From: JBAYIE01 sp041665785
Lineage (GTDB): Bacteria; Bacteroidota; Bacteroidia; UKL13-3
Direction: 5' to 3'
Assembly: GCA_041665785.1 (NCBI GenBank)
Contig: JBAYIE010000018.1
Span: 1-64,000, forward strand
Length of the DNA: 64,000 nucleotides
The notes beneath the pieces were generated by a model. The model did not search any database. It was not told where the DNA came from and saw only the letters and a program-made list of their open reading frames with translations. This document shows, one piece after another, positions 33,688-42,992 of the stretch. Each line of letters opens with the position of its first letter. The first letter of the stretch is position 1. The translations under genes and the position numbers were made by a program.

Positions 33688-34239
33688 TTAAATCTTCTCA
33701 ATTTCTATCAGACCGGTTCCGGCTCTGGAATAATTTCGGGCACTGCTGTAGATGAAATGATCAGCAATTTCAACAATTCCTGCTTTAACCGGGTTATAAT
33801 GTATGTAGTTTAACTTCTGTAAGATGAATTTTTCGCCGTACAGTTCCATCGGATGATTATCCTGCTGCCAAAACTGGTAATTTGTATTTCTGCTATTCTC
33901 ATTACCGGCTTTTTCAAATATTCGCAGCATCCAATCGCGTCGTGATTCTGATGGATGTCTTTTTATACAGCAGATTATTTGTTTGCTCGTAAATTTTTTG
34001 AAATCCCTTAAAATTTCACTTGTGTTATTTTCCTTAGCTGAAAGAATCAGATGAATATGATTACTCATCAGACACCAGGCATGCAAACTCATTCCTTTTT
34101 CTTTTTGGCAGTATTTGAGACTTTCAAGCACTATATCCCGATAGACTTTTCGTGTAAAAACATCAACCCATCCAACAACGGCAAACGTTATAAAATGAAT
34201 TCCATCTTTATTGCGTATCTTATATCCACCCTCAGACAT
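33688..34239 (-). CDS. REP-associated tyrosine transposase-like protein (second RAYT)
   Basis: 183 residues of the Y1_Tnp/RAYT group but only distantly like the copy at 4121. The HUH motif is HIH in MSNHIHLIL (about 59-67). The C-terminal block FWQQDNHPMELYGEKFI and YIHYNPVKAGIV is typical of the Bacteroidota subgroup, with Tyr in this area as candidate nucleophile. No frameshift or truncation. A perfect REP-like hairpin lies 156 bp upstream (34395-34417). No IS ends are visible, consistent with a single-copy domesticated gene. Confidence 0.88.
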   Translation of the reverse strand: MSEGGYKIRNKDGIHFITFAVVGWVDVFTRKVYRDIVLESLKYCQKEKGMSLHAWCLMSNHIHLILSAKENNTSEILRDFKKFTSKQIICCIKRHPSESRRDWMLRIFEKAGNENSRNTNYQFWQQDNHPMELYGEKFILQKLNYIHYNPVKAGIVEIADHFIYSSARNYSRAGTGLIEIEKI

Positions 34240-34394
34240 ATCACCACAAACTTTACAAAATGCTTCTTATCCTACAAGTAATATCCTATCATGATTGAGG
34301 ATAAACTATTAGAGAATGGTAAGTTCTATTTGTAAAAGTAATAAACTATTAAGATTGTATTTTTCTTTCAGGTAGATTTTAAGTCTGAGTTTAA

Positions 34395-34417
34395 GTCTTG
34401 AGTTGGAAACTCAAGAC
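34395..34417. repeat. REP-like perfect hairpin
   Basis: GTCTTGAGTT/AACTCAAGAC, 10-bp stem with a GGA loop, between the second RAYT and the Usp gene. It is preceded by a partial echo (AAGTCTGAGTTT). Confidence 0.8.
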
Positions 34418-34427
34418 AGCGCCAAAA

Positions 34428-34457
34428 AAAAGACGAAGCCAACTGACCTCGTCTTTT
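34428..34457 (-). terminator. Terminator of the Usp gene
   Basis: A 9-bp stem AAAAGACGA/TCGTCTTTT with a 12-nt loop, 21 nt after the stop, with a T-rich end on the minus strand. Confidence 0.85.
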
Positions 34458-34477
34458 ATTCTGATGCTATTAAATAA

Positions 34478-35362
34478 CTATACCACGAAGTCAGATGAAA
34501 ATCCGGTACGTGATGGTTTGATGCACATGATGGGAATATTTTCGGATTTATTTACCAATTGCTGTGCTTCGGTTCCGATGATATAATCGCTCAAGCCCAT
34601 GCCTTCTTTCTGCGACATGATCATGATCAGATCGGCATCAATGGCTTCGGCATATTTGATGGTTTCGATGGCAAATTCTTCGCCCAGATGATTCAGGATA
34701 TGTTCGGTATACTTCACCCCATTTTCTTCGAGTAAACGGGTAACCTGGCGTAAAGCTGCACGCATGCCGGTATTGAGATCTTCGTCGCCAACCTTGTAGG
34801 TAAGTACACGAATGGTGGAAGAATAGGATTTCCCAATATGAATAGCCCAGCTAACTTTCTGACGCGATTCTATGGTAAGATCAAGCGGGAATACAATATT
34901 GCTGTATGCATGCGTTGCCCGGTCCGACTTCACCACAATAACCGGTACGCTGGAGTGAATAATGGTACGCGATGCATTGCTACCGATGATTTGTTCCATA
35001 CCGGATGCTCCGTTAGATCCCATCACAATACTATCGCAACCCAATTCTGTTGCTGCGGCTGCAATTTCTTTATAAATTTTTCCGAAACGGATGGAAACAG
35101 TAACCTGAATTTTGTTTTTGGCTTCAATATCCGCTTTCATAGAATTGAGGCGTTCCTGAACTTTTTCGCGAGCTGCTGCTTCTTTCTCATCGCTTTTGCC
35201 AAATCCCAGCAAACTGCTCAGAAAGGCTTCTTCTACTACGTGTAGCAGTGCAATATTGTTATCGAAATGTTTGGCAATTTGAATGGCATGATTGAGGGCA
35301 TGCGTAGCAATTTCAGAGAAGTCGAACGGAACGAGGATGGTGTTTTTTTTCTTGTTTTCCAT
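34478..35362 (-). CDS. Universal stress protein, two tandem Usp domains
   Basis: 294 residues. Domain 1 (about 7-145) starts ILVPFDFSEIATHALNHAI and ends with the ATP-type signature GSNGASGMEQIIGSNASRTI. Domain 2 (about 150-288) is more divergent, without the full G2xG9G(S/T) motif. Tandem Usp proteins of this kind are abundant in Bacteroidota and are involved in stress survival, often ATP-binding; the exact role is unknown. It is a single-gene unit with its own terminator and is divergent from the nucleoside phosphorylase. Confidence 0.92.
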   Translation of the reverse strand: MENKKKNTILVPFDFSEIATHALNHAIQIAKHFDNNIALLHVVEEAFLSSLLGFGKSDEKEAAAREKVQERLNSMKADIEAKNKIQVTVSIRFGKIYKEIAAAATELGCDSIVMGSNGASGMEQIIGSNASRTIIHSSVPVIVVKSDRATHAYSNIVFPLDLTIESRQKVSWAIHIGKSYSSTIRVLTYKVGDEDLNTGMRAALRQVTRLLEENGVKYTEHILNHLGEEFAIETIKYAEAIDADLIMIMSQKEGMGLSDYIIGTEAQQLVNKSENIPIMCIKPSRTGFSSDFVV

Positions 35363-35427
35363 GATCGTGGTTTTAATTTGGCCATGCGAATATATTACTT
35401 TTACCCAAGCTTCATAAACATATCCCG

Positions 35428-36321
35428 ATGGAACCTATCAAGAACCCAATAAAACATGATAGTGCAGAACTTATCCTGAACCCCGACGGGTCGGTCTATC
35501 ATTTACACCTCAAGCCCGAAGAACTGGCCGATACCGTTTTGCTTGTAGGTGATCCCGGGCGGGTACCCATGGTCAGCGCTTATTTTGATGCACTGGAAGT
35601 ACAAAAAGAACACCGCGAATTTATAACCCATACAGGAAGGCTTGGCGGGCAACGCATAAGCGTCATTTCAACAGGTATTGGCACCGATAATATTGATATA
35701 GTACTCAACGAACTGGATGCTTTGGTGAATATAGATTTGCAGACCCATCAGGTAAAAAGCAAACACCACCGCTTGAACCTGATTCGCATAGGCACTTCGG
35801 GTGCTTTGCAGGCCGATCTGGATGTGGATTCCTGCATTGTATCGGCTTATGGGTTGGGGCTCGATTCCCTGTTGCACTTTTATCAAACGCAAACGCGACC
35901 CGATACCGAAAAAATTTTAGGGGAAATAAACCGTCAGTTTAATTTGCCTTTTCTTACCCCATATTTATTTGCTGCCGATTCCGCATTGCTGAATTTATTT
36001 TCAACATTCCCTTCCGGAATTACCGTTACAGGTAATGGCTTCTACGGACCACAGGGAAGAACCCTACGGGCATCAGCACGTTACCCCGATTTGCTCGACC
36101 GCTTAACGGCTATTCAATTATCAAACACACGGATCACCAATTTTGAAATGGAAACCGCAGCCATTTATGGTTTGGCTGCACTGCTGGGCCATCGTGCCTT
36201 GTCGGTCAATGCCATCATTGCAAACCGGATTCAGAATCGGTTTAGTTCCAACCCGGGAAAAACGGTTTTGAATACGATTGAGGAGGTGATAAGATTGTTG
36301 CCGGGATTAAGTAAGATGTAA
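35428..36321 (+). CDS. Nucleoside phosphorylase (uridine phosphorylase-like)
   Basis: 297 residues of the PNP/UDP phosphorylase family. LLVGDPGRVPMVSAYFD (about 34-50) forms the phosphate site, RIGTSGALQ is the second phosphate loop, and FEMETAAIYGLAALLGHRALS (about 233-253) is the ribose-binding Glu-Met-Glu segment. It cleaves a nucleoside with phosphate; the base specificity is uncertain though similarity in these motifs favours uridine. TACTTTTA upstream is one mismatch from the -7 consensus. Confidence 0.9.
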   Translation: MEPIKNPIKHDSAELILNPDGSVYHLHLKPEELADTVLLVGDPGRVPMVSAYFDALEVQKEHREFITHTGRLGGQRISVISTGIGTDNIDIVLNELDALVNIDLQTHQVKSKHHRLNLIRIGTSGALQADLDVDSCIVSAYGLGLDSLLHFYQTQTRPDTEKILGEINRQFNLPFLTPYLFAADSALLNLFSTFPSGITVTGNGFYGPQGRTLRASARYPDLLDRLTAIQLSNTRITNFEMETAAIYGLAALLGHRALSVNAIIANRIQNRFSSNPGKTVLNTIEEVIRLLPGLSKM

Positions 36322-36361
36322 GTTAACAGCGCATTCATTCATTTAATAAGAGCTGATCTTT

Positions 36362-36886
36362 CTATTTCAAACTAAAATTCATTCCCAAACTCACTCCAAA
36401 CCAATTGAACCAGGTTCCGTTTGCCGTGATGATGGGTGTATACGAAGCACGGAAACAAACTTTGTTGGTTTCAATAACCCGAAAACCAATGACTCCGGTA
36501 TACGCCGTTTCGCGATCGTCGATGCCTTTTGCCAGCAGTGTAAAGCCACCTCCAAATTCCAGTTTCTCTTTTCGCTCGCGCGAGCCGTATAACATGGAAG
36601 TGGTAAAAGGAATCATGAATGTTTTTGCATCGAGAAACAGGATATTGAGCATGGCAATATCCATGGGAGTGTAACCAATTCCAACACGACCTACCCATCC
36701 CCATTTGGTACTACGGTACAAAATCTTTTCGTAATTCAGCGAGTACAAATATCCGGCTCCTGCTGCTTCAACGTACCAGTTGTTTAATCCCGTGGGTTCC
36801 TGATACGGACGCTCCTGCGCCATCCCATGAACAGGGAGGCATACCAGAAGTAAAATTATAACTTTGTAAAGAATGAATCGCATCAT
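36362..36886 (-). CDS. Exported outer-membrane-type hypothetical protein
   Basis: 174 residues. Signal peptide about 1-23 (cleavage after HGMA). The mature part looks like a small beta-barrel: strands such as YVEAAGAGYLYSLNYEK, WGWVGRVGIGYT, LEFGGGFTLLAKG and the final FGVSLGMNFSLK ending in a hydrophobic residue. Family not recognised. Its start overlaps head to head with the UbiA-like gene on the other strand, and TAAGTTTG (36900-36907) on the minus strand lies inside that gene. Confidence 0.65.
   Translation of the reverse strand: MMRFILYKVIILLLVCLPVHGMAQERPYQEPTGLNNWYVEAAGAGYLYSLNYEKILYRSTKWGWVGRVGIGYTPMDIAMLNILFLDAKTFMIPFTTSMLYGSRERKEKLEFGGGFTLLAKGIDDRETAYTGVIGFRVIETNKVCFRASYTPIITANGTWFNWFGVSLGMNFSLK
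36859..36866 (+). promoter_or_regulatory. -7 element of the UbiA-like gene, inside the opposite gene
   Basis: TAACTTTG, exact TAnnTTTG, 6 nt before ATG 36873, located within the coding part of the divergent minus-strand gene. Confidence 0.5.
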
Positions 36887-37727
36887 ACGTAATGTAGCGC
36901 AAACTTATCAAATTTTCAGCAACCTCAGCCTCGATATTGTTGCGGGTGTGGTTTGCAATATGCTCCCTCTGCCTTATGTATTTGGATTCGAACCCGGACC
37001 GGGTTGGTATCTGGGATTACCCCTGGCCACCTGGTTTATTTACCTGGCCGATCATTTGGCCGACAACCTCTTTAATCCTTATGTAATCACAGAACGTCAT
37101 CAATTTATACGCGACAACAGAAATCAGGTGCTTAATTTATTGATGGGTATCGGTGTTTTGCTGGTAATCATTCTCTATTACTATTTCGACCTGGCTTTGT
37201 TTCTGAGCGGCATTATAACAGGCATGCTTTGCGTCCTCTATTTTACATTGAACCGCATCCGCCATCCCTTTTTTCATTTGATTTATAATAAAGAACTGGT
37301 GGTGGCAATTGTTTATGCCACGGGTTTTTACGCCATTGCCGGAATGTATTTGCCCCTCCTGCATCCATGGCTTGTTTACTACCTGCTCCTGATCGGTTTG
37401 GTGTATCAGAATATACTGATGATTTCCATTCTGGAAATAAAAACAGATCGAAACAACAAACAATTTTCATGGGCATCAGCTATGGGCGAACGCTTTTCGA
37501 ACAAGATGTTTGTCGTTATAAGCCTTATTTGTTTACTGCTGATGATAGCTGCGTATATAACATTCCCCCAACTCAACCCCTTGTTGTTGTATGGCTACCT
37601 CACCATCTGGTTTGCTCAGGTAATCCTGTTTAATTGGCTGGCTCACCGCATGCATGAAGGTACGTTCCGAAAAATCAGTGAAATGATTTTCTGGATTCCT
37701 CTTCTATTCTATCTGCTTTTGAAATGA
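36873..37727 (+). CDS. Polytopic membrane protein, UbiA-like
   Basis: 284 residues with about seven to eight hydrophobic helices. Two acidic motifs, DHLAD in YLADHLADN (about 55-63) and EIKTD (about 186-190), sit where UbiA prenyltransferases have their two Mg-diphosphate motifs. It may thus attach or modify an isoprenoid, but the motifs are not canonical and no quinone or heme gene is next to it. ATG 36873 is supported by a -7 element 6 nt upstream. It ends 2 nt before the convergent nadC. Confidence 0.6.
   Translation: MNRIIRNVAQTYQIFSNLSLDIVAGVVCNMLPLPYVFGFEPGPGWYLGLPLATWFIYLADHLADNLFNPYVITERHQFIRDNRNQVLNLLMGIGVLLVIILYYYFDLALFLSGIITGMLCVLYFTLNRIRHPFFHLIYNKELVVAIVYATGFYAIAGMYLPLLHPWLVYYLLLIGLVYQNILMISILEIKTDRNNKQFSWASAMGERFSNKMFVVISLICLLLMIAAYITFPQLNPLLLYGYLTIWFAQVILFNWLAHRMHEGTFRKISEMIFWIPLLFYLLLK
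36900..36907 (-). promoter_or_regulatory. -7 element of the minus-strand exported protein gene
   Basis: TAAGTTTG on the minus strand, exact TAnnTTTG, 13 nt before the ATG at 36886 and inside the UbiA-like coding region. Confidence 0.5.
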
Positions 37728-37729
37728 AA

Positions 37730-38584
37730 TCAACCGGCGCGCATGCTCAGATCGAGGCTTTTTACCGAATGGGTCAATGCTCCCGACGAAATAAAATCTA
37801 CCCCGCTGAGTGCATACGCTCGCAAGGTTTGCAAGGTAATGCCACCGGAAGCTTCGGTTTCAAATAGGCCATTCAACATGCTTACCCCTTTGGCTAAATT
37901 CTCCGGCGAAAAATTATCAAACATAATGCGGTGCACTCCACCTGTTTCCATTACCTGTTTAATTTCTTCGAAAGTGCGGGTTTCAATTTCAATTTGCAGG
38001 TTGAGTCCGTTGGTTTTCAAATACGTTTGTACATTCTTAATCGCTTGCTGAATTCCTCCGGCAAAGTCCACATGATTGTCTTTGATAAGGATCATGTCGT
38101 ACAACCCCATGCGGTGATTTTCACCACCACCCACTTTAACCGCCCATTTTTCCAACAAGCGCATGCCGGGAGTGGTTTTTCGGGTATCGAGGATACGTGT
38201 TTGCAATCCTTTCAATTCATTTACATACAAAGCTGTTTGTGTAGCAATACCACTCAGGCGTTGCATAAAATTCAAAACGGTACGTTCGGCGGTTAACATG
38301 GAAATGGAACTGCCCTGAATTTCCATCACTACATCACCGGGATGAACCGATGCACCATCCATGAAATTTGCAATTACTTTCAATTCAGGATCCAGTTTGT
38401 TAAAAATATATTCAGCCAGTTTGAGTCCGGCAATAATCCCAGGTTCCTTGGCTACAATAACGGATTTTCCTTGTGTCGAAAGGGGAATACAAGCCAGCGA
38501 AGTATGGTCGCCTTCCCCAATATCTTCAGCAAATGCCAGATCAATCAACCGGATTACCAGTTGGTGTTTCAATAAATCATCCAT
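37730..38584 (-). CDS. nadC: Nicotinate-nucleotide pyrophosphorylase (quinolinate phosphoribosyltransferase)
   Basis: 284 residues. It converts quinolinate and PRPP to nicotinate mononucleotide in de novo NAD synthesis. Signatures: FAEDIGEGDHTS, ERTVLNFMQRLSGIAT, LDTRKTTPGMR and KVGGGENHRMGLYD, followed by IKDNH. ATG 38584 is chosen; a TTG eight codons earlier would overlap the upstream gene. It follows the DUF4783 gene after 10 nt on the same strand. nadA and nadB are not in the window. Confidence 0.95.
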   Translation of the reverse strand: MDDLLKHQLVIRLIDLAFAEDIGEGDHTSLACIPLSTQGKSVIVAKEPGIIAGLKLAEYIFNKLDPELKVIANFMDGASVHPGDVVMEIQGSSISMLTAERTVLNFMQRLSGIATQTALYVNELKGLQTRILDTRKTTPGMRLLEKWAVKVGGGENHRMGLYDMILIKDNHVDFAGGIQQAIKNVQTYLKTNGLNLQIEIETRTFEEIKQVMETGGVHRIMFDNFSPENLAKGVSMLNGLFETEASGGITLQTLRAYALSGVDFISSGALTHSVKSLDLSMRAG

Positions 38585-38594
38585 GTGTAACAGG

Positions 38595-38978
38595 TCAGTC
38601 TTTTTCAATTCTCAGTTCGTGCACCAACATACCCGTACCCGAGTCTTTCATAAAAATATACATGCGGTATTTTCCCTGCGCACATTCGTATATGGCTATG
38701 GCATAACGCGCTCCCTGAGCCGAAGCGCCCTTGTGTTGCAAGGTAACAGCTGTGGGAGCATGTTGGGTTAAAAAATTGCGCAACACAACTTCAGCCTGTT
38801 GGCGGCTGTAAACTCCCTCATCGTTTAAGATGGTTAATTCTACATTGGCATTAAAATAATGTGACACATTTTTGGCATTCCCTGAACGTATGGCGGCAAC
38901 CATATCGTCGAAGATATCGGCCCTGACCGATTGTAAGAAAATGATGGAAAACGCTGCCAGAGATAAAAACCTTTTCAT
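38595..38978 (-). CDS. DUF4783 family protein
   Basis: 127 residues. Signal peptide about 1-20 (ends SVRA), then a compact alpha+beta domain DIFDDMVAAIRSGNAKNVSHYFN...VELTI, which matches the Bacteroidota DUF4783 family of NTF2-like fold. Periplasmic or outer-membrane-associated; role unknown. It stands just upstream of nadC, a common arrangement in the phylum. A TAATTTGC element on the minus strand lies 25-30 nt upstream. Confidence 0.85.
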   Translation of the reverse strand: MKRFLSLAAFSIIFLQSVRADIFDDMVAAIRSGNAKNVSHYFNANVELTILNDEGVYSRQQAEVVLRNFLTQHAPTAVTLQHKGASAQGARYAIAIYECAQGKYRMYIFMKDSGTGMLVHELRIEKD

Positions 38979-39088
38979 GGTGTTGGAGGTACTTACGATT
39001 GCAAATTAGCACTTTTGTTCAAATGCAATCAATTATCACGCCGAAAATTCTCCGTTTTAAATTTATTCCGTGTTGAAACCCGATTGCT

Positions 39089-39096
39089 TACTTTTG
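39089..39096 (+). promoter_or_regulatory. -7 element of gpmI, 4 nt from the start codon
   Basis: TACTTTTG, exact TAnnTTTG, followed by CAGC and the ATG at 39101. It implies an almost leaderless mRNA. Confidence 0.65.
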
Positions 39097-39100
39097 CAGC

Positions 39101-40621
39101 ATGACGAAGAGAGTGCTTTTAATGATTCTGGACGGTTGGGGCAAAGGAAAACCCTATGCAGGCAATGCCATTCATCTGGCCAGAAAAGTAAACATGGATC
39201 AATTGAATGCCCAATATCCGGTTGCAGAACTCAAAACCAGCGGTGAAGACGTGGGATTACCCGACGGACAAATGGGCAATTCGGAAGTTGGCCACATGAA
39301 TATTGGTGCCGGACGGGTTGTTTTTCAGCAACTGGTTTTGATCAATAAGGCGTTTCGTGAAAACAGTGTTGATCAGAGTCCGGTTTTGCTGGATGCCATT
39401 GCCTATGCGAAATCAACCGGAAAAAAAATACACCTGATCGGTCTGGTCAGCGATGGCGGTGTGCATTCTTCGCTGGATCATTTAAAAGGATTGTGCAGTT
39501 TGATGCAGGCCAATAGCGTCTCTGATTTTTTTGTGCATGCATTTACCGACGGACGTGATACCGATCCCAAAAGCGGAAAAGGATATTTAACCGATTTATT
39601 GTCCCATTTGGGAAAAACAGGAGGCAAACTGGCTTCGGTTATTGGTCGTTATTATGCCATGGACCGAGATAAGCGCTGGGAACGGGTGAGTCTGGCATAT
39701 CATGCTCTGGTAAATGGTACCGGAGAGTTCAGTGCAGATATTCTAAAAACACTCGAAGAGCGTTATGCTGCCGATGAAACCGATGAGTTTTTGAAACCCA
39801 TTATTCATACCGAAAATCAACAACCCATTGCAACGATAGCTGAAGGCGATGTGGTTATCTGTTTCAATTTCAGAACCGATCGTGGACGAGAAATAACACA
39901 GGTGCTGACGCAAGAAGAACATCCAGAATTCAAGATGCGTCCGCTTGATTTAAAATATATCACATTAACGGAATACGATAAAACCTATAAAAATATCGGG
40001 GTGGTTTTTCCGGATATTGAACTGAACAATACCCTGGGTGAAGTGCTCGAAAAACAGGGAAAAACACAGGTGCGTATTGCCGAAACTGAGAAGTATCCGC
40101 ATGTTACCTTTTTCTTCAGCGGTGGACGTGAAATACCTTTTGCCGGTGAAAGCAGGCGCATGTGCCCATCCCCAAAAGTTGCCACCTACGACCTGCAACC
40201 CGAAATGAGTGCAGAGGATGTTTGTGTTGCCACGCTGGAAAGTGTGCAATCGGAAGCGGATTTTGTGTGTGTAAACTTTGCCAACCCGGATATGGTTGGA
40301 CATACCGGTGTATTGCAGGCAGAAATCAAGGCCATTGAAAAAGTAGACGATTGCGTGGGCAGAATTGTTCCGGTTGCATTGGAACACGGTTATTCCATTC
40401 TGATCACGGCCGATCACGGAAACGGAGAATACATGATCAATGTAGAAGATGGATCACCCAATACGGCTCATACCACCAATGTAGTTCCCTGTTTACTGAT
40501 AGAACAACCCAATGTACAAAAAATAAAATCAGGCCGGTTGGCCGATCTGGCTCCAACCATTTTGCATTTGATGGACATAGCACAACCCGCGGAAATGTCG
40601 GGTAATAATTTAATTCTTTGA
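39101..40621 (+). CDS. gpmI: 2,3-bisphosphoglycerate-independent phosphoglycerate mutase
   Basis: 506 residues. It interconverts 3- and 2-phosphoglycerate in glycolysis and gluconeogenesis with a phosphoserine intermediate and two Mn ions. Metal-binding Asp11 lies in LMILDGWG; the catalytic Ser61 lies in GQMGNSEVGHMNIGAGR. FTDGRDTDP and ITADHGNGEYM are further signatures. The length is typical. The promoter element lies immediately before the start. Confidence 0.97.
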   Translation: MTKRVLLMILDGWGKGKPYAGNAIHLARKVNMDQLNAQYPVAELKTSGEDVGLPDGQMGNSEVGHMNIGAGRVVFQQLVLINKAFRENSVDQSPVLLDAIAYAKSTGKKIHLIGLVSDGGVHSSLDHLKGLCSLMQANSVSDFFVHAFTDGRDTDPKSGKGYLTDLLSHLGKTGGKLASVIGRYYAMDRDKRWERVSLAYHALVNGTGEFSADILKTLEERYAADETDEFLKPIIHTENQQPIATIAEGDVVICFNFRTDRGREITQVLTQEEHPEFKMRPLDLKYITLTEYDKTYKNIGVVFPDIELNNTLGEVLEKQGKTQVRIAETEKYPHVTFFFSGGREIPFAGESRRMCPSPKVATYDLQPEMSAEDVCVATLESVQSEADFVCVNFANPDMVGHTGVLQAEIKAIEKVDDCVGRIVPVALEHGYSILITADHGNGEYMINVEDGSPNTAHTTNVVPCLLIEQPNVQKIKSGRLADLAPTILHLMDIAQPAEMSGNNLIL

Positions 40622-40628
40622 TCTGAGT

Positions 40629-42992
40629 ATGTGGCAGAAGTTCGGCACATTTATCATTCGTAACCGTTTTTGGCTTCTGGTAAGTCTGGGGATCCTGACC
40701 ATTCTTGCCATAATAGCAACAACGCGCGTGCAAATGACCTATGATTTTGCCAAAGTTGTTCCGGCCGATGATCCGGATTACCTCGAGTATATTGAATTCA
40801 AAAAAATGTTCGGGGAAGATGGAAACATTCTGGTAGCCAGTGTGCAAAGCGAACGCTTTTTCGATCTGGAATTCTTTAATTCATGGCAAAAATTAACGCA
40901 CGATCTGGATAATCTGGATGGTGTGGAAAAAGTGGTGTCGGTGGCTAATTTATTGCAGCTGAACAAAAATGAAGAAAAGCATACTCTCGAACTGATTCCG
41001 GCTTTGAGCACGCGGTTAAGAACACAACATGAGGTTGATTCTTTCCGTCAAATTGTGGAGCAATTGCCTTTTTACAAAGGATTGATATATAATCCGGAAA
41101 CGTATACTGCCGTTTTGGCGATAACCTTGCGCAAAGACAAACTGGATTCAAAGGATCGGGTTGGGTTGGTGAAACAAATCACAGATCGATGTGAAGCATT
41201 TGATCAGGAATGTCAGACTGATTTTCATTACTCGGGTTTACCCTATGTACGAACCATCTATTCATCCAAGGTGGCCAATGAAATCAAGTTTTTTACCTAC
41301 CTGTCGATTTTTATAACGGCCTTATTTATTTTTATCTTTTTCCGATTCTTTTCGGCTGTAGCCTTCTCGCTGATAGTAGTAATTATTTCGGTGGTATGTA
41401 CATTAGGAAGTATCTGGTTGTTTGGTTATCGCATTACTTTATTAACCGGAATTCTTCCACCTTTGATGGTAATCATAGGCGTTCAGAATTGCATCTACTT
41501 GCTCAATGTATATCATCAGGAATTCAGGGTGCATGGCAATAAAATGCTGGCCATCGTTCGCCTGATTTCTAAAAACGGATTGCCGTTGTTTCTCACCAAT
41601 ATTACAACGGCAGTAGGATTCTGTGTTTTCAGCTTTTCGGGTAGTGCCATACTCGATCAATTCTCGGTTATATCAGGCATCAACATCATGCTGGTGTATC
41701 TGATCTCTTTGATTTTTATTCCGATTGTGTACAGTTACTTGCCTCCGCCAAGCATTGATCATACCAAACATCTGGATGCACCGCGCTTAAATAAAATCAT
41801 GGCGTATTGCAACAAACTCATTTACCATCGCCGGAAATATATTTATACGATAACCATCGTGCTGGTGGTTGTTTCCATTTTTGGCGCCATGAAAGTCAGG
41901 ACACTTGGCTATGTGGTGGATGATTTGCCGGTACACGATAAAGTATACAGCGATCTCAAATACTTCGAGAAAAACATGAAAGGTGTGTTGCCTTTTGAAA
42001 TCCGCATCGACACCAAACACGAAGGAGGCGTAAAAGATCTGATCACTTTGCAAAAGATGAACCGTTTGCAAAAAGAGCTGGCAGATTATCCTGAATTCTC
42101 AAAAGCCGTATCCATTGTAGATTTTTTAAAATTCGCCAACCAGGGTTATCACGATGGTGATGCCCGTTATTATATAATTCCAAGTGCGCTGGAGATAGGA
42201 GAAATTATTTCATATATGCCGCAACAGGATGCACAAAATGGTGCCTTATTGAAATCGATGGTCGACAGTAATTTCCGGTATGCGCGAATCAGCGTTCAGA
42301 TGGCCGATGTAGGTTCTGTTGAAATGAAAAAGGTGAAAGCGCGTGTACAGCAAACGGTAAATAAAATTTTCCCGAAAGCGAAGTACGATGTTCAGCTCAC
42401 GGGTACTTCGCTGATCTTTTTAAAAGGCAACGACTACCTGGTAAAAAACCTGCTTCAAAGTATGATCGCGGCTTTGTTGATTATTTCGGTGATGATGGCC
42501 TTTTTATTTTTCAGTTGGAAAATGGTGGTCATTTCACTCATCCCGAATATTGTTCCCTTACTGATGACGATGGGAATTATGGGATATTTCGATGTACGAC
42601 TCAAACCCTCCACCATCATAATTTTCAGTATCGCTTATGGTATTGTAGTTGATTTTACCATTCATTACCTCGCCAAATACCGCAACTCGCTTAAAAAGCA
42701 CAATTGGGATATGAAACTGGCCATTCCTGAATCGTTGATTGAAGCAGGGCCCAGTATCATTTATACAGCTGTCGCTTTATTCTTCGGGTTTATCATCTTC
42801 GCTTTCTCCGATTTTGGCGGAACCATTGCATTGGGCGTACTAACTTCCTTATCGCTGATTTTTGGAATGCTGATGAACTTACTGCTTTTGCCTGCACTTT
42901 TATTATCGCTTGAAAAACGGGTGAATGCCAAGGTGGAATTCAGCCATACGCTGGTTGATCTGGAACCGGAACCCGGTGCATCTGATGAATAA
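40629..42992 (+). CDS. RND/MMPL-family transporter
   Basis: 787 residues. An N-terminal TM helix (about 13-34) precedes a periplasmic domain. A helix bundle (about 220-365) follows, then a second TM/periplasmic/helix-bundle repeat ending near 770, the twofold layout of RND permeases of the MMPL type. FSIAYGIVVDFTIHYLAKY in the second half is the typical proton-relay helix with Asp. It probably exports lipids or hydrophobic compounds. It starts 7 nt after gpmI. No membrane-fusion partner is adjacent. Confidence 0.88.
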   Translation: MWQKFGTFIIRNRFWLLVSLGILTILAIIATTRVQMTYDFAKVVPADDPDYLEYIEFKKMFGEDGNILVASVQSERFFDLEFFNSWQKLTHDLDNLDGVEKVVSVANLLQLNKNEEKHTLELIPALSTRLRTQHEVDSFRQIVEQLPFYKGLIYNPETYTAVLAITLRKDKLDSKDRVGLVKQITDRCEAFDQECQTDFHYSGLPYVRTIYSSKVANEIKFFTYLSIFITALFIFIFFRFFSAVAFSLIVVIISVVCTLGSIWLFGYRITLLTGILPPLMVIIGVQNCIYLLNVYHQEFRVHGNKMLAIVRLISKNGLPLFLTNITTAVGFCVFSFSGSAILDQFSVISGINIMLVYLISLIFIPIVYSYLPPPSIDHTKHLDAPRLNKIMAYCNKLIYHRRKYIYTITIVLVVVSIFGAMKVRTLGYVVDDLPVHDKVYSDLKYFEKNMKGVLPFEIRIDTKHEGGVKDLITLQKMNRLQKELADYPEFSKAVSIVDFLKFANQGYHDGDARYYIIPSALEIGEIISYMPQQDAQNGALLKSMVDSNFRYARISVQMADVGSVEMKKVKARVQQTVNKIFPKAKYDVQLTGTSLIFLKGNDYLVKNLLQSMIAALLIISVMMAFLFFSWKMVVISLIPNIVPLLMTMGIMGYFDVRLKPSTIIIFSIAYGIVVDFTIHYLAKYRNSLKKHNWDMKLAIPESLIEAGPSIIYTAVALFFGFIIFAFSDFGGTIALGVLTSLSLIFGMLMNLLLLPALLLSLEKRVNAKVEFSHTLVDLEPEPGASDE

